From positions 434,001 to 498,000 of the forward strand of contig JADJYE010000008.1 in the NCBI GenBank assembly GCA_016719945.1: a DNA stretch of 64,000 nt, in the 5' to 3' direction. Below, in pieces: positions 1 through 8,186 of the stretch. Origin of the DNA: Polyangiaceae bacterium. Its GTDB lineage: Bacteria > Myxococcota_A > Polyangia > Polyangiales > Polyangiaceae. The notes under the pieces were generated by a model. The model searched no databases, was not told where the DNA came from, and saw nothing but the letters and a program-made list of their open reading frames with translations. The position numbers were made by a program, and so were the translations under genes. Every line of letters begins with the position of its first letter. The first letter of the stretch is position 1.

Positions 1-2
1 GC

Positions 3-302
3 TCGCTCGATGAGCCATCGCCCGACAACGAGGAGCTCGTCTCTGGACCGGTGGAGCTGTCGTGGAACGACGACTCGGGGGAGGACCATTACGAGGTCCG
101 CCTCTACGACGCCTACGGCAACCTCGTCTGGGAGAAGACCGACGTCCCCGGCGTCAGCGGCGATGCTCGCGTCGTCGTCACGTACGAGGGCGACCCGCTG
201 TCGTCGGGGACGCTGTACCAATTCCGCGCCGTGTCGATCAAGAACGGGGGCTCCCCGATCTCGATCACCGAGGACCTGCGGGGCGTCTTCCTCTACCAAT
301 AG
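3..302 (+). CDS. C-terminal end of a secreted protein, fibronectin-like domain (5' truncated)
   Basis: The reading frame is open from the window edge to a TAG at 300-302, giving the last ~99 residues of a protein that begins outside the window. The visible part alternates short hydrophobic and polar strands (VELSWNDDSGEDHYEVRLYD, then LYQFRAVSIKNG), which is the pattern of a fibronectin type III-like beta-sandwich. Such domains are common on extracellular myxobacterial proteins. No catalytic motif is visible. The opposing glycosyltransferase ends six bases downstream, so the two genes converge. The function cannot be given without the missing N-terminus. Confidence 0.6.
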   Translation, partial: SLDEPSPDNEELVSGPVELSWNDDSGEDHYEVRLYDAYGNLVWEKTDVPGVSGDARVVVTYEGDPLSSGTLYQFRAVSIKNGGSPISITEDLRGVFLYQ

Positions 303-307
303 CCCTC

Positions 308-1297
308 TCAGGCGGCGAAGAGATAGTCGGCGACCTCGACCAGCCCGAGGTCGCCGAGCCGTCGTCGCAAGATCTCTCGCGCGCCGCGCGCGCCGACGGC
401 GACGACGACGAACGCCCCCGGGACGACCCCGCGCTCGGGCGCGAAGATCGGCCGGTCGCGCGCTCGGCCGCCGATCTTTCTGGGATCGATGTCGATGAAG
501 TGCTCCGGGAACAGCCGGTGCGCCTCGAGCGCTCGCGCGAGCCGCTTGCCCGCCTTCCCCGCGCCCCAGATGACGAACGGGCGATCCCTGCGCAACAGGT
601 CGATGGCCAGGTAGGTCGCGCGCGCCGCGAGCAGCCGCTGCCAGTGATTGGCGTCGCTCGTGAACGTCACCCGCCCAGGTCGATGTCGCCATTGAAAGAG
701 CGTCTTCGGGACCTTCGCCATTCCGTACCCCGCTGCCCAGAACCGGAGCCAGAGATCGTAGTCCTGCGGCCAATCCACCGTTCGATAGCCGCCGACCGCG
801 TCCAGCGCGGACCTGCGCATCACCACGCTCGGGTGGCAGAGCGGCGCCTCCACGAAGACCTCCCTCGCGTGATCGGCGGACGTGACGAGGCCATTCTGCC
901 ATTCGACGTATCGCTCCAGCCCCTCGCCCGGGGCGGGCGACGCGAGCACCCGCACGCCGGCCACCGCGAGGGTCGGGTCCAGGTCGAGCAGGCGCGACGC
1001 CTCGCTGACCCGCCCCGGCAGCGACAGATCGTCTCCGTCCATCCTCGCGAGGTACGGGTACCTCGACGCCTCGACCCCGAGCGCGAGGGCCCTCGTCACG
1101 CCCACGCCGCCCGCAGCGTGACGTACGACGCGCGGGTCGGAGCGGGCCAGGCGAGCGACGATCTCCGGCCCGTCGTCGCTGGAGCCGTCGTCGATCGCGT
1201 GCAGCTCGGTCGTCGCCGGGTCGTCGAGGACGCTGCGAGCGGCCTCCTCGATCGTCGCCGCGACGTCGCGGTAGGGCAAGATCACGCTGACCGGCAT
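308..1297 (-). CDS. Family 2 glycosyltransferase with C-terminal nucleotide-binding-like domain
   Basis: 329 residues from ATG 1297; a TTG 12 bases upstream is possible. The N-terminus PVSVILPYRD and the DDGSSDDG motif are the start of a GT-A fold family 2 glycosyltransferase. ARMDGDD is the metal-binding DxD-type motif, and WPQDYDLWLRF matches the ED-like acceptor/base region. These enzymes transfer a sugar from a nucleotide-sugar donor in the cytoplasm, usually for polysaccharide or glycan assembly. After about residue 240 comes a second domain starting PFVIWGAGKAGKRLARAL, a Rossmann-like glycine-rich loop as found in sugar-modifying proteins. The acceptor is unknown. The upstream moxR gene is divergent, 74 bases away. 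Confidence 0.85.
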   Translation of the reverse strand: MPVSVILPYRDVAATIEEAARSVLDDPATTELHAIDDGSSDDGPEIVARLARSDPRVVRHAAGGVGVTRALALGVEASRYPYLARMDGDDLSLPGRVSEASRLLDLDPTLAVAGVRVLASPAPGEGLERYVEWQNGLVTSADHAREVFVEAPLCHPSVVMRRSALDAVGGYRTVDWPQDYDLWLRFWAAGYGMAKVPKTLFQWRHRPGRVTFTSDANHWQRLLAARATYLAIDLLRRDRPFVIWGAGKAGKRLARALEAHRLFPEHFIDIDPRKIGGRARDRPIFAPERGVVPGAFVVVAVGARGAREILRRRLGDLGLVEVADYLFAA

Positions 1298-1371
1298 CGA
1301 GCGGCACAAGCTACCGCGGTCCTGGGCGATTGCCCGAGCGTTCTGCCGGTGCGATGCTGCGCATGCACCGG

Positions 1372-2397
1372 ATGGCGACGGAACTCTCGAGCATCGACGA
1401 CCTCCCCTTCGAGGCGCTGGCGCAGGAGGCGCCCAAGCTGCGCGAGCGCCTGGGGCGGTTGCGCCGCTCGCTCGCTCGCTTCTTCGTCGGCCGCGAGCGC
1501 GTCATCGATCTGATGATGGTGGCCGCGGTCGCCCAGGAGCCGCTGCTGCTCGTCGGTGACCCGGGCACCGCAAAGAGCGAGCTCGTGACGAAGTTCCGTG
1601 AGGCGCTCGGCGTCCCCGACTCGGACTACTTCGAATACATGCTCACGCGCTTCACCGAGCCCAGCGAGGTCCTCGGCCCCATCGACGTCGCCCTGCTGCG
1701 CGACGGGCGCTACGTGCGGCGCGAGAAGGGCAAGCTCCCGACCGCGACCGTCGTCTTCCTCGACGAGGTGTTCCGCTCGAACTCGGCCATCTTGAACGCG
1801 CTGCTCACCGTCATCAACGAGCGGAAGTTCTACCAAGACGGCGTGCCGACGAGGGTTCAGCTCAAGGTGCTGTTCGCGGCGACGAACGAGATCCCCGAGC
1901 AGGCCGAGCTGGCTGCCTTGAAGGATCGCTTCTGCCTCAAGGTCGCCTGCAGGTCGGTGCAAGAGGACCACTTCCTGGAGCTCGTCGACGCGGGCCTCGA
2001 CGCGCAGACCCAGCGCGAGCTCGGCCAGCGCCCCTGGGCGGAGGGCCACGCGACGCTCGCCGACCTGCTGAAGGCGCACCGCTACTTGAACCTCATGTTC
2101 GCGCGCAACGTCGAGACCCCCTCCGGCGTTGAGCGCGATCGCGATCGGTTCTTCCCCCAGGAGCTGCTCGCTGAGCTGAGGAGGCTCATCCGCACGCTCG
2201 TGAGGGAGGACGAGGTGTTCGTCTCCGACCGCAAGGTGGTCAAGCTCTACCGCCTGATCCGCACGCACGCCTGGCTCACGCACGGCGGGGCCGTCGAGCG
2301 GAGCGACCTCGCGCTGCTGTCGTATGTGGGCGAGACGCGGCAAGAGATCGACCTGCTCGAGGACAAGGTGCCGAGGCTCCTCGGCCTCGCGAGCTGA
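1372..2397 (+). CDS. MoxR/RavA-type AAA+ ATPase
   Basis: 341 residues if started at ATG 1372; in-frame ATGs at 1354 and 1363 and a TTG at 1330 are alternatives. Walker A is LVGDPGTAKSE, Walker B is VVFLDEVFRSNS, and sensor 1 lies in LFAATNEIPEQAELAALKDR, all typical of the MoxR clade and closest in layout to RavA. MoxR ATPases act as chaperone-like remodelers, normally paired with a von Willebrand factor A (vWA) partner. The next two genes are three bases downstream and then overlapping: an LRR protein and a protein resembling a degenerate vWA partner. That makes a three-gene unit. Assignment to the ATPase family is firm; the target is unknown. Confidence 0.93.
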   Translation: MATELSSIDDLPFEALAQEAPKLRERLGRLRRSLARFFVGRERVIDLMMVAAVAQEPLLLVGDPGTAKSELVTKFREALGVPDSDYFEYMLTRFTEPSEVLGPIDVALLRDGRYVRREKGKLPTATVVFLDEVFRSNSAILNALLTVINERKFYQDGVPTRVQLKVLFAATNEIPEQAELAALKDRFCLKVACRSVQEDHFLELVDAGLDAQTQRELGQRPWAEGHATLADLLKAHRYLNLMFARNVETPSGVERDRDRFFPQELLAELRRLIRTLVREDEVFVSDRKVVKLYRLIRTHAWLTHGGAVERSDLALLSYVGETRQEIDLLEDKVPRLLGLAS

Positions 2398-2400
2398 CCC

Positions 2401-4213
2401 ATGGCGCTCGATCTCTCGTCGTTCGCGACCGATCTTCTCGATGGCGAGAGGGCCCGCGCCGCCAGGGAGCTCGAGGCGGCGATCACGATCAGCCCGCGCG
2501 ATCCGGATCCGCGCACGATCCTGTGCGACCTCCTGCTGGAGGCGGGAGATCATCGCGGCCATTTCATCCGACTCGCCCTCGACCTGGACGCGACGGGCCG
2601 CTGGGACGCGCTGCCGGGACCTCGAGCGCGAGGTCGGGGGGCTCGAGGCGAGAGGCGGCCTCGCCTGGTCGCGCGCGCTCCGGGCCGTCGGTGGCTTCAA
2701 TGCCCCAGACCCTGAGGATGGGCGGGCGCCCTTCGCGTACCACCGCGGGTTCGTCGAACTGGTGCGCGGGCTCGGGCGGGAGCTGGTGCCCCGACTCGAC
2801 GCGGCCGCCGCGGCGGCGCCGATCTGCAGGGTCCGCCTCGAGCAGGCGACCGGGGCCGACCTCGAGGCGCTCGCCGCGACCCGCACGGGCCTCTCGCTCG
2901 TCGAGCTGCAGCTGGAGCGAGCGGCGCGCGGCTGGCTCGAGGGCGCGTCGCTCGCGGCGCTGCCTCGCGTCGTCGCCCCGCTCGAGTCGCTCTCGATCCG
3001 AGGGCAGACTACGGCGTCGCTCGCGGCCGCGCTGTCGGGTGCGGGGGCGCTCCGTGCCCTCGCGCTGGAGGACGACGGAACTGGCGAGGGGATCGGCGCG
3101 GAGGGACTCTCCAGGCTGATCTCGAGCGGAGCGCTTCACCACCTCCGGAGGCTCACCTTGCGACGCCAGTCGATCGGAGCGGAGGGGGTGAAGCTGCTCT
3201 CCGGCCTGTCATGCCTCGAGGAGCTGACCCTCGAGGATGACGCCCTCGGTCCCAAGGGCGCAGCCGCGCTCGCGGCGGCGCAGGCGCTGGCGTCGGTCCG
3301 CGCCCTCGCGCTGCGCGGCTGCGAGCTCGGAGACAAGGGCGTGCGGGCGGTCGTCGCCTCGAGCACCTTCGCGGGGCTCGTGCGGCTCGACCTCGCGGGC
3401 AACAAGATCAACGGCAAGAAGCTCGCGCCGATCCTCGACGCGTTCGCCCTCCCCGCGTTGCGCCACCTCGGCCTCGCGGACTCCAACCTGAAGGTCGAGG
3501 GTGCGAAGACGCTCGCGAGTACGACAGCCCTGGCTCGGCTCGAGAGCCTCGATCTGCGCGGCAACACGTTCAAGCACGAGGGCGCCGGGCTCCTGGCCAA
3601 GGCCGAAGGGTTCCCGGCGCTCGTGGAGCTCGAGCTGGCGGGCAACACGATCGACGCGGTGGGGCTGCGCGCGCTCGCGGAGGGTCCCTTCATGGCGCGT
3701 GTGCGAGCCCTCTCGCTCGCCCAGAACAAATGTGGGACCGAGGGCGGCAAGGCGCTCTCCAGGTGGCCGGGGCTCTCGGCGCTGACCTCGCTCAGCCTCT
3801 CGTACAACTGGATGGGCGTCCTCGGCGCGCGCGCGCTCCTCGAGCGCGCCGGAAGCCTCCAGGTGCTCCACGCGGGGGAGAACAACTACGGCCTCGAGCC
3901 CGTCCGCGCAGTGGCGGCTGGCGCGTGCCCGCGCCTGCGGGTGCTGCGCTGCGGCGAGGCCGACGAGGCGTCGCTGCTCGCGCTCGCCACCTGCCCAGCG
4001 GCCCGTACCCTGGAGGAGCTCGCCCTGGGGGGCTCGGCGATCGACGAGCGCTCTGCCGCGGCGATCGCGGCGCTGCCGGTGCTGGGGCGTCCGAGCTTCT
4101 CCTTCTGTCGGCCCACGCCTGCAGCCGCGGCGCTGCTCGCGCGGAGGTTCGGTCCGTACCTGCGGACGTGGGGCAACAGCCGTGAGTGGGCGGGCCACCC
4201 CGGGCCGCCATGA
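2401..4213 (+). CDS. Leucine-rich-repeat protein with TIGR02996-like N-terminal domain (one frame break)
   Basis: Begins at ATG 2401, three bases after moxR, and ends at 4213 overlapping the next gene by ATGA. The first ~70 residues (ISPRDPDPRTILCDLLLEAG, then DHRGHFIRLALDLD) match the repeat-companion domain known from myxobacteria and planctomycetes. From about residue 200 there are roughly 11 ribonuclease-inhibitor-like LRRs of ~25-28 residues, for example LVRLDLAGNKINGKKL and LESLDLRGNTFKHEGAG. The frame changes near 2611-2615. Removing one G from the GGG run gives WDALPDLEREVGG and a continuous ~603-residue protein, so a sequencing insertion is likely. The role is probably protein-protein recognition together with the MoxR ATPase. 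No signal peptide is seen. Confidence 0.8.
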
Positions 4214-5575
4214 CGGCTCGCGAGGAGCGGGTCTTCGGCGAGCTCGTGTTGACGACGCTCGCGCCGCTCGACGACGACCTGATCGCGCGGCTCTCCCCGG
4301 CCGTCACGAAGGCCGCGGCCGAGCTGGCGCCGTCGTGGGTGCCCGCCGGGCTGCTGGTGGATCTGTGCTTGCTGCTCGTCGGGCCCACGCCGCGGCTCGA
4401 TCTCGCCGCGCTTCGCGCGAAAGATGGGCTGCCGGTCCACGACCCCGCCCTCCGGCGCGCCATCTCCGGGGCCTTCGAGGCGATCCTCGCGCCCCTCGCG
4501 GCGAGCCCCGCCCTGAGCGAGGTGAGAGACGCGCTGCTCCGCCACCCGAAGGAGATCGCGACCGAGGCCGCCGCCGTGCTCGCCGCCGAGATCGCGGCGC
4601 GCCTCTCGTCGACGCGCGCCGCCGACGTCGGGGCGCTCGCCGCCCTTCGGCGCGCCCTCGAGCACCCGACCGCCGAGATCGTGAGCGCGGGCACGCTCGC
4701 GCTGTTGTCCGCCGATTCCGCTGCGGACCTCGCGCGGCGCTACGCCGAGCTGACCGCTCGCGCGCGCACCTCCGGCGCGCTGATCGGTCCCGCCGACGTG
4801 GTGGTGGCACAGGCCGCGCCCCACCTCCGGCGGATGGCCGCCAGGCTCGCGCTGCGTCAGCTCGGAGAGGCCGAGGGCCAGCTGCGCCGGCTCATCCCTG
4901 GCGGAGCTCGGCGCCGACGGAGCCGCGCCGCCGACGAGACCACGCGCGAGCACGATGAGGGCACCTACCCCATGGGGGGGTTCTCCTCGATGACGAACGC
5001 GGGCTCCCTCGAGAACGTCGTCACCTCTGAGCTCGCGCTCGCCGACGACGGAGACATCTCCCAGGATCTGTTCACCGTCCGCTGGGCGACGGGCGAGCTG
5101 CTCTATTACACGCGAGACGAGAGCCTGGCCCACCGAAGGCGGATCCTCCATCTGGGTGCTGCTCTCCCCCGAGCTCTCGCTTCGGGGCCGCGTGAAGGAC
5201 CCAGGCGCGCCATTCCAGCGGATCGTGCTGGCGCTGGCGGCGACGAGCGTGCTCGCGGCCCGGGCCAGCGACCTCCTTCGTCGAGAGGCCCTCGACATCA
5301 ACGTCTGCTGCGGCGGCGCCGAGCTCGGCGAGGAGCGCGCGCTGCTGGCGCTCCGCCTGAGCGATCTCATGACCCGAGGGGTCGTCACCCTGCACGACGT
5401 CGGCGCCCAAGGGGCCGCCGAGCCGATCGCGGACGACCGTCGCGCGAGCGACGTGCTCGTCATCGAGCTGGGCGCAGACCTCGGCCTGCCGGACGCGATC
5501 TCGGTGCCGGACCTCGAGGGAGGAGTCGAGCGCTGGGCCGAGCGCGTCGGAGCCTGGCTCGCCGCGCTGCCGTAA
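4210..5575 (+). CDS. vWA-like partner protein of MoxR system (one frame break)
   Basis: Starts at ATG 4210, overlapping the LRR gene stop (ATGA), so it is probably translationally coupled. The first ~230 residues are Ala/Leu-rich helices. Then come YPMGGFSSMTNAGSLENVVT and FTVRWATGELLYYTRDES, which resemble the linker in front of the vWA domain in MoxR-associated proteins. The frame breaks near 5153; deleting one G from GGG gives RRRILHLVLLSPELSLRGRV and runs on to the stop at 5575, about 454 residues. At the place where a vWA domain should carry DxSxS, the sequence is LVLLSPELSL, so the metal site appears lost. The family call is inference from layout and context. Confidence 0.65.
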
Positions 5576-5640
5576 CGGCGTGCTGAAATGGCAGCGGCGC
5601 CGCGCCTGATGAGGGAGGTGCTGCCATCTCACCCCCCCGA

Positions 5641-5663
5641 CCCCCCTCAGGGTGTGAGGGGGG
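5641..5663. other. Intergenic hairpin between convergent genes
   Basis: A perfect 9-bp inverted repeat (CCCCCCTCA / TGAGGGGGG, 5-base loop) sits where the vWA-like gene and sohB converge and overlaps the sohB stop codon. No T-run follows on either strand, so it is not a standard intrinsic terminator, though it could end or stabilise both transcripts. Confidence 0.4.
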
Positions 5664-6625
5664 CGGAGAGCAAGGCCCGGGCGATCGAGACGGCGCGCTC
5701 CCTCAGCGGCCGCGGGCGCTCGCACAGCACCTCGAAGATGCGCGCCTCCTTGGCCTTCTGCAGCAGGAGATCGTCGCTCGTCGACAGAGCGTCGACCAGG
5801 CCGAGCTCGCAGGCGCGGGTGCCGTACCAATGCTCGCCCGTCGCGACCGACTCGATCTCGAGCGCCGGTCGCATCTCGCCGACGAAGCGCTTGAAGAGCT
5901 CGTGGGTCTCGTCGATCTGCTCCTGCAGCTTGGCTCGCCCCTCCTCGGTGACCTTCCCGAGCAAGGACACGGTGCGCTTGAAGCGGCCGGCCGTGACGTT
6001 CTCGTAGTCGACGCCGTGGCGCTCGAGCAGCCTGTGCAGGTTCGGCACCGGCGCGACGACCCCGATCGAGCCGACGACCGCGAACGGGGCCGCGACGATG
6101 CGGTCGGCGACGCAGGCCATCATGTAGCCGCCGCTCGCGGCGACCTTGTCCACGCAGATCGTGAGCGGAACCCCCTGCGCCCGGACGCGGGCGAGCTGCG
6201 ACGCCGCGAGGCCATAGCCGTGAACCGCCCCGCCGGAGCTCTCGAGGCGCACCACGACCTCGTCTCCGTCGCGCGAGATCCCGAGCACGACGGTGACCTC
6301 CTCACGCAGCGAGTCGACCTCCGACGCCAGGACATCTCCCTTGAAGTCGAGGACGAACACCCGCTTCTCGGGCAGATCGTCGCCCTTGCCCGCCTTGCCG
6401 GCCTTGCGCTTGCGACCGAACAGGCCGCGCTTGCCTGGCTCCAGGGCGGCCTTGAGCGATTTCGACTGTCGCTTCCAGCGCGCGCTGACCTCGCGCAGCT
6501 GCACGTCGGGCTCCGCCGTGCGGCGCGCGCAGCCGCGTGAAGAACACGCCGACGCACGCGACGAACGTGATGAAGACGACGAGAGCCTTGGCTACGAACC
6601 CGACGACATCGAGGACCACTTCCAT
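5647..6625 (-). CDS. sohB: SohB-type signal peptide peptidase, S49 family (one frame break)
   Basis: The core aligns closely with E. coli SohB: VFVLDFKGDVLASEVDSLRE, then VVRLESSGGAVHGYGLAASQ, then the nucleophile region DKVAASGGYMMACVADRI. It ends near GEHWYGTRACELGLVDAL. S49 peptidases of this type cleave within or near the membrane at the periplasmic face. The expected N-terminal membrane helix is present but in another frame: from ATG 6625, MEVVLDVVGFVAKALVVFIT. One surplus base between about 6510 and 6530 separates the two parts. Corrected, the product is about 326 residues, near the usual ~350. The break lies in a GC-only stretch and is probably a sequencing error. The catalytic region is intact. 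A repeat array lies immediately upstream. Confidence 0.88.
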
Positions 6626-6660
6626 CGCGAGGACGTACCGCTTGTGGCCAGGCCCAGCAA

Positions 6661-7051
6661 CGCGCCAAATCTTCATCTCGCGCCGGTTTGCTCGCGCGCT
6701 CGGGCGCGGGCAAACCGAAGGGCCCCGCGATAGCGGGCGCGCGAGAAAATGGAATGAACGCGCCAAATCTTCATCTCGCGCCGGTTTGCTCGCGCGCTCG
6801 GGCGCGGGCAAAACCGAAGGGCCCCGCGATAGCGGGCGCGCGAGAAAATGGAATGAACGCGCCAAATCTTCATCTCGCGCCGGTTTGCTCGCGCGCTCGG
6901 GCGCGGGCAAACCGAAGGGCCCCGCGATAGCGGGCGCGCGAGAAAATGGAATGAACGCGCCAAATCTTCATCTCGCGCCGGTTTGCTCGCGCGCTCGGGC
7001 GCAGGCAAACCGAAGGGCCCCGCGATAGCGGGCGCGCGAGAAAATGGAATG
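6661..7051. repeat. Four tandem copies of a ~98-bp hairpin-forming repeat
   Basis: Units begin at 6661, 6759, 6858 and 6956 (periods 98, 99 and 98) and are nearly identical. Copy 2 has one extra A in the CAAA run, and copy 4 has a G-to-A change near 7004. Each unit holds two inverted repeats. In copy 1 these are CGGTTTGC (6684-6691) with GCAAACCG (6710-6717), extended by an inner CGCGC/GCGCG stem, and CCCGC-GATA-GCGGG (6724-6737). The outer TCTCGCGC and GCGCGAGA also complement each other. The array fills the gap between the lipoprotein gene ending at 7070 and the sohB start at 6625, both on the minus strand. It resembles REP/BOX-type intergenic elements. No spacer variation is present, so it is not CRISPR. 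Confidence 0.95.
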
Positions 7052-7069
7052 CCGGCCCCGACGCGGGGC

Positions 7070-7747
7070 TCACTTCGGCTTCGGGGGCGCTCCCTTGGCG
7101 ACGCAGGCGTCGTACGAGGCGACATCGAGCTTGGTCGTCGGATTGGGGATGCACTCGGTGACGTGTTTGGGCAGCGCCGAGAAGCACTCGGTGAAGGTCG
7201 GCCCGAGGGCCGCGCGCAGCCCCGCCGTCTTCGGCCCCTCGGCGGCGAGCTCGACCATCCGCCGCGTGAGGCGCTCGCAGTCCGCCGGGTCGGTCTTGGG
7301 CAGGTCGGCCGCCAGCGTGGCCGTCTTGGCCTGCAGCGGCGTCATCCCCAGGCGGACCGCCTCGTCCGCGAAGGCGGCGTCTTGCATGGCGGCGTCGAAC
7401 AGGTCGAGGGTGAGGCCGTGTTTGTCGAACAGATCGGCGTGCAGGTAGAACGCCGCGGGGGTCGAGAGCGCCATCGCCTCGGCGTAGCCCGCGCGGCTCT
7501 TCGCGCCGGCCTTCGTCGACGCGTCGACCGCCGCCACCGCGCGAGCCCCCACGTCCTTGAAGAACGCCTGCACCTTCTCGCGCTGCGCGGCAGACACCCC
7601 TGCTGCGGCCGAGGCCGACGCGGGCGCAGACGGCAGCGGGGCGACGCTCGCGCTCGGCCCCGACGCGGCGGGGCCCGCGGGCGGCTCCTCACACGCAGCA
7701 CAGAGCGTGATCACCGCCAGGACGGTCGCCAAGCTCGCGCGGGTCAT
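7070..7747 (-). CDS. Secreted lipoprotein-like protein of unknown function
   Basis: 225 residues from ATG 7747, which overlaps the stop of the EamA gene (ATGA), so translation is likely coupled. The N-terminus MTRASLATVLAVITLCAAC is a lipoprotein-type signal peptide, although the residue at -3 is unusual. A Pro/Ala/Ser linker follows, then a mostly helical domain of ~160 residues with four Cys (around DCERLTRRMVEL, TECFSALPKHVTECIP and YDACVAKG) that could form two disulfides. I recognise no family. Export to the periplasm or outer membrane is inferred from the signal. Confidence 0.7.
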   Translation of the reverse strand: MTRASLATVLAVITLCAACEEPPAGPAASGPSASVAPLPSAPASASAAAGVSAAQREKVQAFFKDVGARAVAAVDASTKAGAKSRAGYAEAMALSTPAAFYLHADLFDKHGLTLDLFDAAMQDAAFADEAVRLGMTPLQAKTATLAADLPKTDPADCERLTRRMVELAAEGPKTAGLRAALGPTFTECFSALPKHVTECIPNPTTKLDVASYDACVAKGAPPKPK

Positions 7748-8184
7748 CGCTCGGCCGGCTCCGTGGCGAGCAGGATCATCGCGCCCACGCCGAGCGCCAC
7801 ACCGGCCGCCCGGCGCAGCGTGAACGTCTCTCCGAACAGGAATGGAGACGCGAGGGCCGCGAGCGCGACGCCCCCGCCGAGCGCGATGGTGCCTGTGCTG
7901 GCGACGGGCCCGCCGAGGCGCAGGGACATGAAGAGGAACGTGACGCCGCCCGTGATGCACAGGCCGCTGAGCACGGCCCAGACCACGCCTCGGGTGGTGG
8001 TCGCGGTCTCCGACGCGGGCGACACGACCAGCAGCACGAGCAGCCCCGCGGCCGCCGCCAGCTCGAGCAACAGGCCGCCGAGGGCGTCCCCGATCTTTCC
8101 GCTCGCTGCGCGCAGCGCAGTGTAGTGGAGGCCGAAACAGATGCACGCGGCGAGCGCCGCGATCATGGAGGGCTCGAGCTTCAT
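7744..8184 (-). CDS. Small EamA/DMT-family membrane transporter
   Basis: 146 residues, almost all in four to five hydrophobic helices: IAALAACICFGLHYTAL, GGLLLELAAAAGLLVLLVV, VVWAVLSGLCITGGVTFLFM, TIALGGGVALAALASPFLFG and AAGVALGVGAMILLAT. The motif near FGETFTLRRAAGVALGVGAM is the typical end of an EamA domain. It carries one EamA repeat, half the usual 10-helix drug/metabolite transporter, so it would need to dimerise. The substrate is unknown. The gene lies two bases after dnaB in the antisense order (stop of dnaB at 8187) and is coupled to the lipoprotein gene by ATGA. Confidence 0.8.
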   Translation of the reverse strand: MKLEPSMIAALAACICFGLHYTALRAASGKIGDALGGLLLELAAAAGLLVLLVVSPASETATTTRGVVWAVLSGLCITGGVTFLFMSLRLGGPVASTGTIALGGGVALAALASPFLFGETFTLRRAAGVALGVGAMILLATEPAER

Positions 8185-8186
8185 GC

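Noticed and set aside
6661..7051. Repeat array considered as CRISPR
   Set aside because: The whole ~98-bp unit repeats without variable spacers, and no cas genes are present.
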